DNA of 64,000 nucleotides from Candidatus Gastranaerophilales bacterium (GCA_905234865.1 CAJOJE010000009.1:1-64000); one strand, 5' to 3'. Numbered from the stretch's first letter, positions 53,222 through 62,827 are shown. Numbers and translations are program-made. The notes: generated by a model from the sequence alone, not told the origin.

Positions 53222-54376
53222 TTATTGCTTGCAAATTGTGCGCATGGTTCCGTAGCCGTAGCGTGGAATAGTGGTCCATGTTGTGGATGCCTTTTTTTTG
53301 GAATATGAAGCTACGCTTGCAAAAGTACCTCCATAAAGCGGTTCTTCGTCGTTTAACCATATATAAGAAAATTTGTTATTTTCTAAAGGTTCCATTAAAC
53401 CTAATTTGCTTGCGCTGCCTTCTATATAATCCGTAAATTCATTTGTTCCTTTTGTTTTATACATAAGATTGAACATGCCTTGAATATCTTCTCTTGTAGG
53501 CAAATTTTCTTTATTTCCGCATGCTTTTATTGCACCTGCATAGTAATCGCCGCCTTTTTCGGTGTAGTATACTCTTTCTCTTGTGAGGCGATAATCTTCT
53601 CCCATGCAATAAGTCAGACCCCAAGCGTTTTTATTATTTATGCATTCTTCATAACTTGAAACGGGCGGCGCTTCAAACATCAATCCAAAACAAGCTTCAC
53701 CTATTTTAATTATGCAATTATCCCCAAGTCCCGTTGCATTAATAAATGATATATCTTTTCCCACTCTATTTGGCGCCTTGTTTCCGTCAATATCAAGTAT
53801 TGCTGCTACACATCCCATTCCGTTATGGCTTGTTCCGTCATTTGACCATACAAAAACTTGCGGTTCAACTTGTGTGCAATATTTGTCGAATGCAATTATA
53901 AATCTTGTTCCGTCAACTGCAAACATTCCTCTTGTTTCGTTGTCAAAACCGTCATTTACGTTTTCGTTGCCACCATATTTGAACAATTTTCCGTTCGTAG
54001 CATTTTTAATGTCGTATTTTTCCCCGCTCGGAAAATTAATTGTTTCATACCCCCAACAATCATCAAGATTTGTTGTGGTGCAAATTTGATTTATTTTATA
54101 ATATTTTCTTAACTTATCCGTAAACTCGTTTGTTGCATCGTATTTTTCCGCCCCCGTTCCGTAATAAGGACCTATGTCATAGTTCATCGCCATATTTTCA
54201 ATTGCTTTTGCAAATTTGTGCTTTGCAATTGCGGTTTGCCTTGTTCTTGCCCTATCCTCCATGGAATTTGTCATATATCCTATGATGATAACCGCAACTA
54301 CACCTATGATTGTTATTGTGATTAAAGTTTCCGCAAGGGTAAACGAAGGCTTTTTCTGTTTTTTGTTTTTTAACAT
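53222..54376 (-). CDS. Long prepilin-like (pseudopilin) protein
   Basis: 384 residues. A basic leader ending KKPS precedes FTLAETLITITIIGVVAVIII with Glu at position 5. The body shows DDCWGYETINFPSGE, FAVDGTRFIIAFD, ILDIDGNKAPNRVGKD, NATGLGDNC and GEACFGLMF, so it is a close relative of the gene at 51331. Start 54376 sits 2 bases after the sigma-factor stop; a far upstream start inside the sigma gene would give an unlikely N-terminus. The gene is thus coupled to the sigma gene. Confidence 0.87.
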   Translation of the reverse strand: MLKNKKQKKPSFTLAETLITITIIGVVAVIIIGYMTNSMEDRARTRQTAIAKHKFAKAIENMAMNYDIGPYYGTGAEKYDATNEFTDKLRKYYKINQICTTTNLDDCWGYETINFPSGEKYDIKNATNGKLFKYGGNENVNDGFDNETRGMFAVDGTRFIIAFDKYCTQVEPQVFVWSNDGTSHNGMGCVAAILDIDGNKAPNRVGKDISFINATGLGDNCIIKIGEACFGLMFEAPPVSSYEECINNKNAWGLTYCMGEDYRLTRERVYYTEKGGDYYAGAIKACGNKENLPTREDIQGMFNLMYKTKGTNEFTDYIEGSASKLGLMEPLENNKFSYIWLNDEEPLYGGTFASVASYSKKKASTTWTTIPRYGYGTMRTICKQ

Positions 54377-54378
54377 TA

Positions 54379-55215
54379 TTATCTTCTTGTGGGAACGATT
54401 GTTTTTATCATTCTGTCTTGTCTTGTTGCGCTTAAAATGTTTCTTAATTTCATGATTGCCTGCGCATGAAGTTGACATACTCTTGATTCGGATACATTGA
54501 TTGCTTCGCCGATTTCTTTCAGGGTCATATTTTCATGGTAATAAAACACGAGAAGCATTCTTTCTCTTTCGGGGAGTTTTTTAAGCGCTTTTTCAAGTTC
54601 TTTTTTGGCGTCTTTTTTCTCTGCGGCTTCTTCGGGGCGTTCGCTTTTTGAATCTTCTATCGTGTCAATAATTTCAACCGATTCATCGCCTAAATTCTTT
54701 TTATCGTACAGTGAATCAATGCTTGTATCGGATGCTAAAATTTCATCTACTTTTTCTTTTTCAATTCCTAATTTTGCTCCGACTTCGGAACTTGTAGGCA
54801 TTCTTCCCAATTCATTTTTTAATTCTTGAAAAGCATTTTTTACATCTTTTATTTTTTTTCTTACGGTTCTGGGGAGCCAATCGTTTGCACGAATTTTATC
54901 AATAATTGCTCCTCTTATTCTCATAAGTGCATACGTTTCAAATTTTGCGCCTCTGTCGGGTGAGTATTTTTCAACTGCGTCTATTAACCCCTCTATGCCG
55001 TAGCTTGTTATATCTTCATAAGAAAAACTCGGCGGTAAACTTACCTTAATTCTTCCTATAACATATCTTGTAAGATAAATATATTGAACAATGAGTTTAT
55101 CTCTTGTCTGCTTATCTTGTTTATTTGCCTGATAAGTTTTCCAAAGTTCTACAAGTTCTTTATCGGAAACTCTAACAACTTTTTTATAGGAATCCGCTTC
55201 AAAATTCTCACTCAT
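54379..55215 (-). CDS. RNA polymerase sigma factor, FliA/WhiG (sigma-28) family
   Basis: 278 residues with regions 2, 3 and 4 and no region 1. Region 2 has FSYEDITSYGIEGLIDAVEK and GAKFETYALMRIRGAIIDKI. Region 3 has DWLPRTVRKKIK and LGRMPTSSEVG. Region 4 has LKKLPERERMLLVFYYHENM and LKEIGEAINVSESRVCQLHA. This matches flagellar/developmental sigma factors, which read TAAA...GCCGATAA-type promoters. No anti-sigma FlgM is adjacent. The next gene is a prepilin-like gene, 2 bases after the stop. Confidence 0.92.
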   Translation of the reverse strand: MSENFEADSYKKVVRVSDKELVELWKTYQANKQDKQTRDKLIVQYIYLTRYVIGRIKVSLPPSFSYEDITSYGIEGLIDAVEKYSPDRGAKFETYALMRIRGAIIDKIRANDWLPRTVRKKIKDVKNAFQELKNELGRMPTSSEVGAKLGIEKEKVDEILASDTSIDSLYDKKNLGDESVEIIDTIEDSKSERPEEAAEKKDAKKELEKALKKLPERERMLLVFYYHENMTLKEIGEAINVSESRVCQLHAQAIMKLRNILSATRQDRMIKTIVPTRR

Positions 55216-55243
55216 TTATTATTTTTTCCCCAAGTGTCTTAAT

Positions 55244-55257
55244 AATTGTTAACAATT
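55244..55257. promoter_or_regulatory. Perfect 14-bp palindrome before the sigma-factor gene
   Basis: AATTGTTAACAATT lies 29 bases before the sigma start and overlaps or abuts a minus-strand TATAAT, so a dimeric repressor could bind there. AT-rich palindromes also arise by chance. Confidence 0.3.
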
Positions 55258-55358
55258 ATATTCTACACAAGCAGTCTTTTTAGTGCTTCGTTTATAAGTA
55301 TGAACTTAAATAACGCAGCTCGTCTTATTGGGGGAAGTTTTACAAAAATAATTAAAGT

Positions 55359-55607
55359 TTAATCTTCAATAATTTCGTACAACGATGAAGCTTCGTTTAT
55401 ACTGACGTTTCCTTGAGGAATTTTTAAAACTTTTGCTCTAAAAGTTTTAACCTTGTATTCAATAGTTATTATATCCCCCTCTTTTAGTTGCTTTGCAGGT
55501 TTTGCGGGGTTATCGTTTACGAAAACTTTTGCACTGTCGCAAGCATCGTTTGCAACGGTTCTTCTTTTTATTATTCTTGAAACTTTTAAAAATTTATCGA
55601 GCCTCAT
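55359..55607 (-). CDS. rqcP: S4-domain RNA-binding protein RqcP-like
   Basis: 82 residues consisting of one S4 domain: MRLDKFLKVSRIIKRRTVA at the start, and VFVNDNPAKPAKQLKEGD at the centre. Matches RqcP/YabO/Hsp15-type proteins that bind 50S-tRNA complexes and act in ribosome quality control with RqcH. Starts within the stop of the PfkB kinase gene (4-base ATGA overlap). RqcH itself is not in the window. Confidence 0.85.
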   Translation of the reverse strand: MRLDKFLKVSRIIKRRTVANDACDSAKVFVNDNPAKPAKQLKEGDIITIEYKVKTFRAKVLKIPQGNVSINEASSLYEIIED

Positions 55608-56647
55608 ATAATTTCAACCTTATAATTCGGGTTATTCTTCAATTTTTCTTCGATTTTATCGAATGTTATAAGTCCTTCCTGTGCTCCAAAAACTTCAACG
55701 CAGGAAGCAGAATTAACGGAAGCGTATTTAATTGATTTTTCAATATCTAAATTAAATTTTTCCATAGAAGCGGTGAAAGTTGAAGCGAATGCATCTCCTG
55801 CGCCTAAGGTTGATCTTACTTTTGCGGGAAATTCGGGAGCTTTATAATATTTATTCCCGTCGTATGCAATAGCGCCGTTTTTACCGTCAGTTATTATTAT
55901 AATTGATTTGTTATCGGCTTTCAGGGTTTTAAAAATTTCTTTTAAATCGGGGTGAATTTTTTCTTGTGAGAAAAATTCCGTTTTTGTGTCGGGGCGAACC
56001 TGTATTCCTGTCAGCATTGAAGCTTCTTCACGATTTAAAATCAAAATGTCGCATGCGTTTATTATTTTTTCAAAATAATGCTTCCCTTTTTTAATTGCGG
56101 TGGTACCTGCGTTGATTGCAAGTTTAATGTCGTTTTCTTTTGCAAAAGAAGCAATTTTATCGAGAAGTTTGTTTGAACTTCCTGCAAGCGGAGCGACATA
56201 AATCAATTTTGTATTTTTCAGATTTTCAAAATTTATATCCGTTTTTAAAATGTCGGAATTTTCGCCTCTGTGGGCAAGAACGGTTCTATCTCCCTGAAAA
56301 CTTACAAGAATGATTGAAAACCCGGTAAGTCCCGATTGAGAATAAATGATGTTTGATGTATCAATGTTATTTTCTTGAATTTTTCTTGTAATAACGGGTG
56401 CCATTTCGTCTTTACCCATTTTTACGATTGTTGAAGTATTAAAACCCAAGTTGCTGAAATTAATTGCCGTATTAATTGCGCCTCCGCCTATGCTTCTTGA
56501 AAAATCCGTTATTTCTATTTTTGAGCCGTACGGAAATGCCATTAAATCGGAATTTTTTTCTTTTGAGCTGACTGATACGATTTTTGCATCGTCCGATTCA
56601 ACAAAAACATCTAAAGTTGCAGAACCTATCGTTATTACATCAAACAT
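55604..56647 (-). CDS. PfkB-family sugar/nucleoside kinase
   Basis: 347 residues of the ribokinase fold. The N-terminal signature has SIGGGAINTAINFSNLG, and the C-terminal one STLGAGDAFASTFTASM with the catalytic Asp in GAGDA. Phosphorylates a sugar, nucleoside or similar alcohol with ATP; the substrate is not predictable. Start 56647 follows AAAGG at 8 nt; a TTG two codons upstream is less likely. Overlaps rqcP by 4 bases. Confidence 0.9.
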   Translation of the reverse strand: MFDVITIGSATLDVFVESDDAKIVSVSSKEKNSDLMAFPYGSKIEITDFSRSIGGGAINTAINFSNLGFNTSTIVKMGKDEMAPVITRKIQENNIDTSNIIYSQSGLTGFSIILVSFQGDRTVLAHRGENSDILKTDINFENLKNTKLIYVAPLAGSSNKLLDKIASFAKENDIKLAINAGTTAIKKGKHYFEKIINACDILILNREEASMLTGIQVRPDTKTEFFSQEKIHPDLKEIFKTLKADNKSIIIITDGKNGAIAYDGNKYYKAPEFPAKVRSTLGAGDAFASTFTASMEKFNLDIEKSIKYASVNSASCVEVFGAQEGLITFDKIEEKLKNNPNYKVEII

Positions 56648-56703
56648 AAACAATACCTTTTAAACTCAATAATTTTATTATAATATAATTTCGGTATACT
56701 ATT

Positions 56704-57801
56704 ATGTTTTTAAAAAAAATTAACTTAAAAAATTACAGAAATTATTCGGAACTGGATTTTGATTTTAAGCAAAATAAGACTCTTTTTACGGGGAAAAATG
56801 CTCAAGGAAAAACCAATCTTCTTGAAGCCGTTTATTATTTATCTTCACTTGATTCTCAAAGAATAAAGAAAGATTCCGAACTGATTAAATTTAATGAAAC
56901 GGAAACAAGAATATCGGGTGTTGTTTCAAAAGATAACGTTGATATCGATCTTGATGTTTTAATTAATCCTCCGAAAAATAAAATCATTAAGGTAAACGGT
57001 TTAAAAAAAAATAAACACAAAGATTTTGTTCGTGTATTATCGGTTGTGAGTTTTTCTTCTTCAGACCTTTGTTTATTAAGAGGCGATCCGAGCGACAGAA
57101 GAAAATGGCTTGATTGTGCAATTTTACAGGTTTATCCTCAGTATTTGGATAAACTTGCAAAATTTAATAAAATAAGGTTACAAAAAGCGAATTATCTTTC
57201 TAATTTCGGTATATCAAAAGATATGCTGGATGTTTTTAATTCTCAGCTTGCAATAGCTTCATCCAATATTGTTTATTTAAGGATGAAATATTTGAACGAA
57301 ATAAAATCCGTTTCTTGTGATAAACATTTTTCAATTTCAGGATATGAAGAACTTAATATTAAATATGAATCAAATGAAATAAAAGAGCTTATGGATTTAT
57401 CCGATATGCAGGAAATTTTTTTAAAAACGCTGTCTGAAAACAAGGATAAAGAAATTATGAGGGGAACTTGTTTAATAGGACCTCACAGAGATGATATAAT
57501 GTTTGAAATTAATAATCGGGACGCAAGAAAATTTGCTTCGCAAGGGCAGCAAAGAACGCTCATTTTGGCGCTAAAACTTGCAGAACTCGACATTATTAAA
57601 AATAAAACGGGTGATAACCCCTTGCTTTTATTGGATGACGTTTTAGCGGAGCTTGATGATAAGAGGCAGAATTTTCTTTTAAAATCAATAAAAAATGACA
57701 TCCAAACAATAATAACAAGTGTTGATACATTCTTTTTTGATGAAAAATTTTTAAAAGACGTAGAAATAGTGAAGATTAAAGAGGGTAAAATTTTTACATA
57801 A
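56704..57801 (+). CDS. recF: DNA replication and repair protein RecF
   Basis: A 365-residue SMC-like ATPase that loads RecA on gapped DNA with RecO and RecR. Walker A is TGKNAQGKTN (residues 29-38), the signature ASQGQQRTLILALKLAE, and Walker B LLLLDDVLAELDD. IGPHRDD is the family D-loop region. Length normal. dnaA, dnaN and gyrB, its common neighbours, are absent. A TATACT lies three bases before the ATG, and there is no Shine-Dalgarno. Confidence 0.96.
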   Translation: MFLKKINLKNYRNYSELDFDFKQNKTLFTGKNAQGKTNLLEAVYYLSSLDSQRIKKDSELIKFNETETRISGVVSKDNVDIDLDVLINPPKNKIIKVNGLKKNKHKDFVRVLSVVSFSSSDLCLLRGDPSDRRKWLDCAILQVYPQYLDKLAKFNKIRLQKANYLSNFGISKDMLDVFNSQLAIASSNIVYLRMKYLNEIKSVSCDKHFSISGYEELNIKYESNEIKELMDLSDMQEIFLKTLSENKDKEIMRGTCLIGPHRDDIMFEINNRDARKFASQGQQRTLILALKLAELDIIKNKTGDNPLLLLDDVLAELDDKRQNFLLKSIKNDIQTIITSVDTFFFDEKFLKDVEIVKIKEGKIFT

Positions 57802-57807
57802 AAAAAT

Positions 57808-57824
57808 GCCTGCAAAAAGCAGGC
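57808..57824 (-). terminator. Rho-independent terminator of the first 800-residue gene
   Basis: GCCTGC pairs with GCAGGC with a five-base loop. On the minus strand it is followed by ATTTTTTT, 58 bases after the stop of the gene at 57882. Confidence 0.75.
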
Positions 57825-57881
57825 TGAATTGTAGTTTACAGTTTAAAAAGAGCATGAAATGTAGTCAGTTGTTAATATATT

Positions 57882-60305
57882 TTATTTATCTTCGGAATCT
57901 TTATCTTTTTCTTCTTCGGATTCTTCTTCGGATTCAATTTCTATGTTATTGTCTTTGTATATTCTGTTTTCGAAATAATCGTCAACCGCTTCTTCGGCTG
58001 CGTTTTTAGCTTCTTTTTTGTCGTCAATTTTGTCTTCTGCGGCTTTTCTTGCGTTTTCCATAACGCTTGTTAAATATGCAAGACCCGTTATTGAATGAAT
58101 GTCGTCTTCGGTGAGTGTTATATCGCCGTATTTAAAATCGGTTTCGGGAGAATTTTTTAATTCTCTTAAAGTATTCAATATGCTTGTTATTGTTTCGGAT
58201 TCGATGTTTTTGCTTTTGAATACGTTTTCAAAATCCTGTTCGCTTACGGATGATGAAATTGTTCCGGCATTACCCGCATGGTTTGCTGCCTGACCGTAGA
58301 AAATATTTAAGTTTTCTTCCGTATTCAAGGTTTCGTCAGCCGTAATTTGAGCGCCGTCTTTGGTAATCGTAAATTGATTTATTAAGTTGGAGCCGTTTAC
58401 GTTGACATAGTTTTCTTCAACGTTATCTTCGCCGTTAATCAACCCTGATTCTTTAATATCTCTTAAATCAATCCGTGTTATTCCCGCTTCTTTTGCGTTG
58501 GTGTATGTAATATTAAAGTCTACCTGATTTTCAAATATGTTGTTTGCTTTGTAATTTTCGATTTCTTGAGGAGTATTAACACTCTCGTCTTGATAGTTTG
58601 ACATTAATAAAAGATTATCTAGTGCGCTGTTGCCGTTTTCGTCAATGTCGTTATTATCAATTATACCGTCCTCGTTGTAATCGTAAGCGAGTAATTCGGA
58701 TATTCCGTCTTTTGAACCTAAAAGTTCATTTTTGGTTCCGTTTGTATAATTGAATTTTCCGTCATTATTTCTGTCTGTTATGAATGCAAAAGTTGTGTTG
58801 CCTTCTTGGAACGTTATCGGGTCGCAATGTGCTCTTGTGGTTGTGATTGCTTTTGCTCTCGTATCAACCGTTTTTTCTGCGGTTACAAACCAAAATTCCT
58901 GTATTTTGTTTGAAATATCCTGATAGATTGTTCCGGTATCTTGAGTATCGTTAGGTACCTGATAATTTCTTTCCTGCGATTGTTGCGACAAATCATATTG
59001 TATACCCGAATTAGGGTATGCTATTGATAAAGTATACATTGCTTCCTTAAACGTAAATCCTGCGTTGTACATTTTATCCAAAGCATCAAGAGCGTTTGTT
59101 TGCATGCTTCTTAAACATTCTGTATCAACTTCGTTATTATTGCTTTCGTTTGTTGACATTGCAAGAGCATTTAATTTTGAAAATACCGCTTCTTCACCGC
59201 CCGAGTTGTTTGGAATTAAATAATTTACGCTGCCGTCGGGAGCTTCCGTTCTTTGAATACCGACTTGCCAATTTTCAGCCACGAAAGACAATATTTCATC
59301 TGCGCTCATCCCTTGTTCTTGAAGGGTTTCAAGCATGTTATCTTCATTTATTCTTTCGCTTAAATTTTGTAATTGCGGGTTTTTGGATAAAGTTGCATAC
59401 CATACGGAATTATACCCCGTTCCTGCATTTTTTGCCCTGTATCCTGCTTTTAATTCTTCGATATTAACGTTTTCTCTATGCTCGTTTTCAATATCGCCCG
59501 CATTAATTACGACTTCATCTTTATCTTCCGTTGCATCTTCAACATGACCTATATTGCCCATGCTGAGTCCTGCGCTTGCAATAATTTCGTTTGCAACTTT
59601 TTCTTTTGCTCCCGAAAATACTGGAATTGTTGAATCCATATCGTAATTTGTATAGGCATTTTCAACCGTACTTCCAACCATTGCGTTTTTGGTTGTTGTT
59701 AAAAGCTGTATTGTTGCATTAATATTTTTAAGTTGAGTTTCGTATCCTTCTACTTGATTGATAGCGGTTTCAATATCCGATGATATTGATATGACGGCAC
59801 CTCTGTTTGATTGGTATAATTCCCATAAAATTTGCAACTCTGCCTGATTTGCCTGAAGTCCGCCAAGACGTTTTCTGAATGCTTGATCAAAACATTCTTG
59901 AAAACTTGAGGAGTCGTTTGAAATTCTAAAGGAGTGAATTGCATCTTCTGCCGCATATCTTGCGGCTTTTTCGGTATCTTTTTGAAATTTGGCCATAGCG
60001 GACGTGATTTCAGCGGTTGTATAAGCCAAAACGTTTTGTTTTGATTTAACCTCGTTATTTTTTTCTTCAATCCTATCCATCACTTTTTGAGCCTTTTCTT
60101 CAAGGCTGCTTATTTTTTCCTCAAGTTCCGCAATTCTTGCAGCAATTTTTTCTGCACCGACATCCCCCGCATTCATCGTGTTTGTGTCTGAAAACAGGGT
60201 TTCAAGCTCATTTTTTACGCTTTGTGATTCGTATGTGCTTCCAAAATTTATATTGTTTATTCTTGATAAAAGAGTATCCACATTTTGATTATTGATGGCA
60301 CTCAT
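57882..60305 (-). CDS. Large coiled-coil protein with EF-hand-like loops (paralog 1)
   Basis: 807 residues. The N-terminus (MSAINNQNVDTLLSRIN) is followed by a coiled coil at about 50-120, then SFQECFDQAFRKRLGGLQAN, shared with paralog 2. Two calcium-loop-like motifs appear at about 506 (DRNNDGKFNY) and 538 (DYNEDGIIDNND), dockerin/EF-hand in style. The C-terminus is a long acidic tail. No signal peptide or membrane helix. Two of three thirds align with the next gene by motif order. The start follows GGAGAATGAGGC. Unknown function; export by a non-Sec route is possible. Confidence 0.8.
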   Translation of the reverse strand: MSAINNQNVDTLLSRINNINFGSTYESQSVKNELETLFSDTNTMNAGDVGAEKIAARIAELEEKISSLEEKAQKVMDRIEEKNNEVKSKQNVLAYTTAEITSAMAKFQKDTEKAARYAAEDAIHSFRISNDSSSFQECFDQAFRKRLGGLQANQAELQILWELYQSNRGAVISISSDIETAINQVEGYETQLKNINATIQLLTTTKNAMVGSTVENAYTNYDMDSTIPVFSGAKEKVANEIIASAGLSMGNIGHVEDATEDKDEVVINAGDIENEHRENVNIEELKAGYRAKNAGTGYNSVWYATLSKNPQLQNLSERINEDNMLETLQEQGMSADEILSFVAENWQVGIQRTEAPDGSVNYLIPNNSGGEEAVFSKLNALAMSTNESNNNEVDTECLRSMQTNALDALDKMYNAGFTFKEAMYTLSIAYPNSGIQYDLSQQSQERNYQVPNDTQDTGTIYQDISNKIQEFWFVTAEKTVDTRAKAITTTRAHCDPITFQEGNTTFAFITDRNNDGKFNYTNGTKNELLGSKDGISELLAYDYNEDGIIDNNDIDENGNSALDNLLLMSNYQDESVNTPQEIENYKANNIFENQVDFNITYTNAKEAGITRIDLRDIKESGLINGEDNVEENYVNVNGSNLINQFTITKDGAQITADETLNTEENLNIFYGQAANHAGNAGTISSSVSEQDFENVFKSKNIESETITSILNTLRELKNSPETDFKYGDITLTEDDIHSITGLAYLTSVMENARKAAEDKIDDKKEAKNAAEEAVDDYFENRIYKDNNIEIESEEESEEEKDKDSEDK

Positions 60306-60339
60306 GCCTCATTCTCCTTTGTTAGTTCTTATATTTTAT

Positions 60340-60366
60340 ATTTCGTCATATTTTTTTGTGCCTTTA
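60340..60366 (-). promoter_or_regulatory. Weak sigma-28-like promoter before paralog 1
   Basis: Minus strand TAAAGGCA, 11 bases, GACGAAAT. TAAA and five of eight bases of GCCGATAA agree, with the correct spacing. Weak alone; supported by a similar site before paralog 2. Confidence 0.35.
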
Positions 60367-60401
60367 GACATGGTACTTCTTTTTTTAACAAATGTTAACA
60401 T

Positions 60402-60437
60402 AACAAAACCCCCTGCATTAAGCAGAGGGTTTTTGTT
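60402..60437. terminator. Rho-independent terminator between the two paralogs
   Basis: AACAAAACCC with CTGC pairs with GCAG and GGGTTTTTGTT, one internal mismatch and a five-base loop. It ends the message of the gene at 60467, so the paralogs are separately transcribed. Confidence 0.8.
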
Positions 60438-60466
60438 GAACCAATAAAGTATGACCTTTGATTTAA

Positions 60467-62827
60467 CTATTTTGAGTTATTTGTTTTCTTTTTATCGTCA
60501 TCATCCTCGTCTTCTTTTTTGCCGAGAATTCTTGTTTCAAAATAATCGTCAATTGCTTCCGCAGCGTCCTCTTTTGCTTCTTTTATATGATCGACCTTGT
60601 TTTCCGCTGCTATTCTTGCCGCATCCATTGCACCCGTTAAGTATGCAAGGCCGGTTAAGTTGTGGATATCATCTTCGGTGAGGGCAATTCCGTCGTATGT
60701 CCAGCCTGTTGTTTGAGAATTTTTGATATCCGTCAGAGATTTTAAGATGTTATCCATATTCTGGCTGCCTTCGGCTTCATTGAAGGCTGCTTCAAATTCC
60801 GCATTGCTTAATTTATTTGAAATTTTGCCTGCATTGCTTGCATCTTTTGCAACCTGACCATAGAACGTATTGAGGTTTTCGCAAGTGTTCAAAGTTTCTT
60901 TACCCGTTAATTTTTTACCGTCTTTTTTAATCGTAAATTGGTTAATAATACTCGAACCGTTAATGTCGTCGTATTTTTCCTGAATGCCGTCATAATCTTT
61001 GGTGGAGCCTGCAAGCGATTCGCCATGTCCTTCGCCTTCGGTGAGTCCTGCCAAACTGATTTCGGTTATGCCTGCATCATAAGCATTTGTGTAACTCATG
61101 GAGAAGTCTACGGAGTTTGTATAGTTATTATTTGCTAAATTATTGACATCATTTGCATTTGAACTTGATTCTTGTTGGTTATTTGCCATTAATGTTATAT
61201 TTTTAAGTTCATTGCCCGTTAATTTACCGTCGCCGTTGGTGTCAAATGCGGTAAGTTCGGATATACCTTCTTTTGAACCCAACAATTCGTTATCTGCGCA
61301 ATTATTGTAATCAAATTTCCCGTCGCCGTTTCTGTCGGTTATGAATGTATATGTCGTATTTCCGTCTTGGAACGTAATCGGGTCGAATTTATTAACAACA
61401 CCCGTCGTGGAATCGTCGCCCTGTTTTTCTTGAGTTCCGTTTACACCCCAGTATTGTTGAATTTGACCTGAAATGTTTCCGTAGAGGTTTCCCGAAGAGT
61501 CTGAATCTGCTACGATTGAATAGTTTCTGTCACCGTTTTGTTTTGATAAATCGTATGTAATACCTGCATCAGGGAATGCTTTATTTAATGTGTACATTGC
61601 TTCTTTGAACGTAAAGCCCGCTTCGTACATTTTTGTTAAAATACCGTCTTTCTCAACAGCTTTTTTCAGTTCTTTCATCTGATTTTGATTAACGGAATCT
61701 GCCGTTGCGGTTTTTGAGCCGTTTTGAATTAATGCCGTTAATTTTTCAAATACGGGTTCTTGAGTCCAGGCGTCTGACGAGTGACCTTTCGGGATGTTCC
61801 ATGTGCCGTTTGCGCCTTTTGTTATGCCTACATCCCAGTTTGAAGAAATAAATTGCATGATTTCTTCCGTTGACATGCCGGAATTTTGGAGATTTTCAAT
61901 CATTCCGCTTTCGTTCAAGGCTCTTAAATTTGCAAGTTCGGGGTTTGAAGATACGCTGTATTTATCGCCGCCTGCGTACGTTCCTTGTTTTTGACCAAGC
62001 CATGTTTGTTGTGCGGCATCTTTCGTTGTTTGGCTCGTTGCAACTGCCGCTTCCGCTGAAGCTTCACCTGCGTTATTTCTTGATTGATAAGTTGATAAAA
62101 TTGAGTTTGCAAGCTCTGCTTTTGCGCCTGAAAATACGGGAACATTAATGTCGGTGTCGATATTTTTATAAGCATCGTCAACCGTACTGTTTTTCATGAT
62201 GTTCATTGTTCTTGTAAGCAAACTTATTGTTCCTTGAACGTTTTTCAGTTGTGCTTCAAGTCCGTTTACTTGGTTGACCGCATTTTCAATATCCGATGTA
62301 ATTGAAGTTATAGCGCCTCTGTTTGCTTCATAAAGCGTCCATAACATTTTAATTTCGGATTGGTTTGCCTCAAGTCCGCCCAGACGTTTTCTGAACGCTT
62401 GGTCGAAACATTCCTGAAATGTCGATTCGCCCGTATCTCTTTGATATGAATAAATTGCATCTTGTGCGGCAAGTCTTGCGGCGGATTTTGTTTTAGCCTG
62501 AAATTCGGTTGTTGCCTCCGTCAAGTCTGTTGCCGAAGCTGCAAGTGCTTCTTGTTTTTCTTTTAAGCCGTCGTTTTCGTCAGCGATATTGTCGAAGATT
62601 TTTTGTGCTTTTTCTTCCAGTTTATCAATTTTACTTTGCAGTTCATTAATTTGTGCTTGAATTTTTTCTGCGCCTGCAGAGCCTCCGTTGTATGTTGCAA
62701 CGTCGGTAAATAAAGTGTCCAGCTCGTTTTTAACGTTTTCTGCCTGAGTTTCCGAAGTTCCCGAGAAATTCAGTTTTGAAATTTGCTTCAGTAAACTGTC
62801 AACGCTCTGGTTGTTTACGGATGTCAT
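60467..62827 (-). CDS. Large coiled-coil protein with EF-hand-like loops (paralog 2)
   Basis: 786 residues, paralogous to the gene at 57882 along its length: start MTSVNNQSVDSLLKQIS, coiled coil about 55-110, FQECFDQAFRKRLGGLEANQ, TFKEAMYTLNKAFPDAGI, and two loops at about 494 (DRNGDGKFDY) and 526 (DTNGDGKLTG). The C-terminus is acidic and Lys-rich. No signal peptide. The start follows AAAGGAG at 7 nt. The regular DxNxDGxx loops point to Ca2+ binding. A tandem duplication with clear divergence. Confidence 0.82.
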   Translation of the reverse strand: MTSVNNQSVDSLLKQISKLNFSGTSETQAENVKNELDTLFTDVATYNGGSAGAEKIQAQINELQSKIDKLEEKAQKIFDNIADENDGLKEKQEALAASATDLTEATTEFQAKTKSAARLAAQDAIYSYQRDTGESTFQECFDQAFRKRLGGLEANQSEIKMLWTLYEANRGAITSITSDIENAVNQVNGLEAQLKNVQGTISLLTRTMNIMKNSTVDDAYKNIDTDINVPVFSGAKAELANSILSTYQSRNNAGEASAEAAVATSQTTKDAAQQTWLGQKQGTYAGGDKYSVSSNPELANLRALNESGMIENLQNSGMSTEEIMQFISSNWDVGITKGANGTWNIPKGHSSDAWTQEPVFEKLTALIQNGSKTATADSVNQNQMKELKKAVEKDGILTKMYEAGFTFKEAMYTLNKAFPDAGITYDLSKQNGDRNYSIVADSDSSGNLYGNISGQIQQYWGVNGTQEKQGDDSTTGVVNKFDPITFQDGNTTYTFITDRNGDGKFDYNNCADNELLGSKEGISELTAFDTNGDGKLTGNELKNITLMANNQQESSSNANDVNNLANNNYTNSVDFSMSYTNAYDAGITEISLAGLTEGEGHGESLAGSTKDYDGIQEKYDDINGSSIINQFTIKKDGKKLTGKETLNTCENLNTFYGQVAKDASNAGKISNKLSNAEFEAAFNEAEGSQNMDNILKSLTDIKNSQTTGWTYDGIALTEDDIHNLTGLAYLTGAMDAARIAAENKVDHIKEAKEDAAEAIDDYFETRILGKKEDEDDDDKKKTNNSK

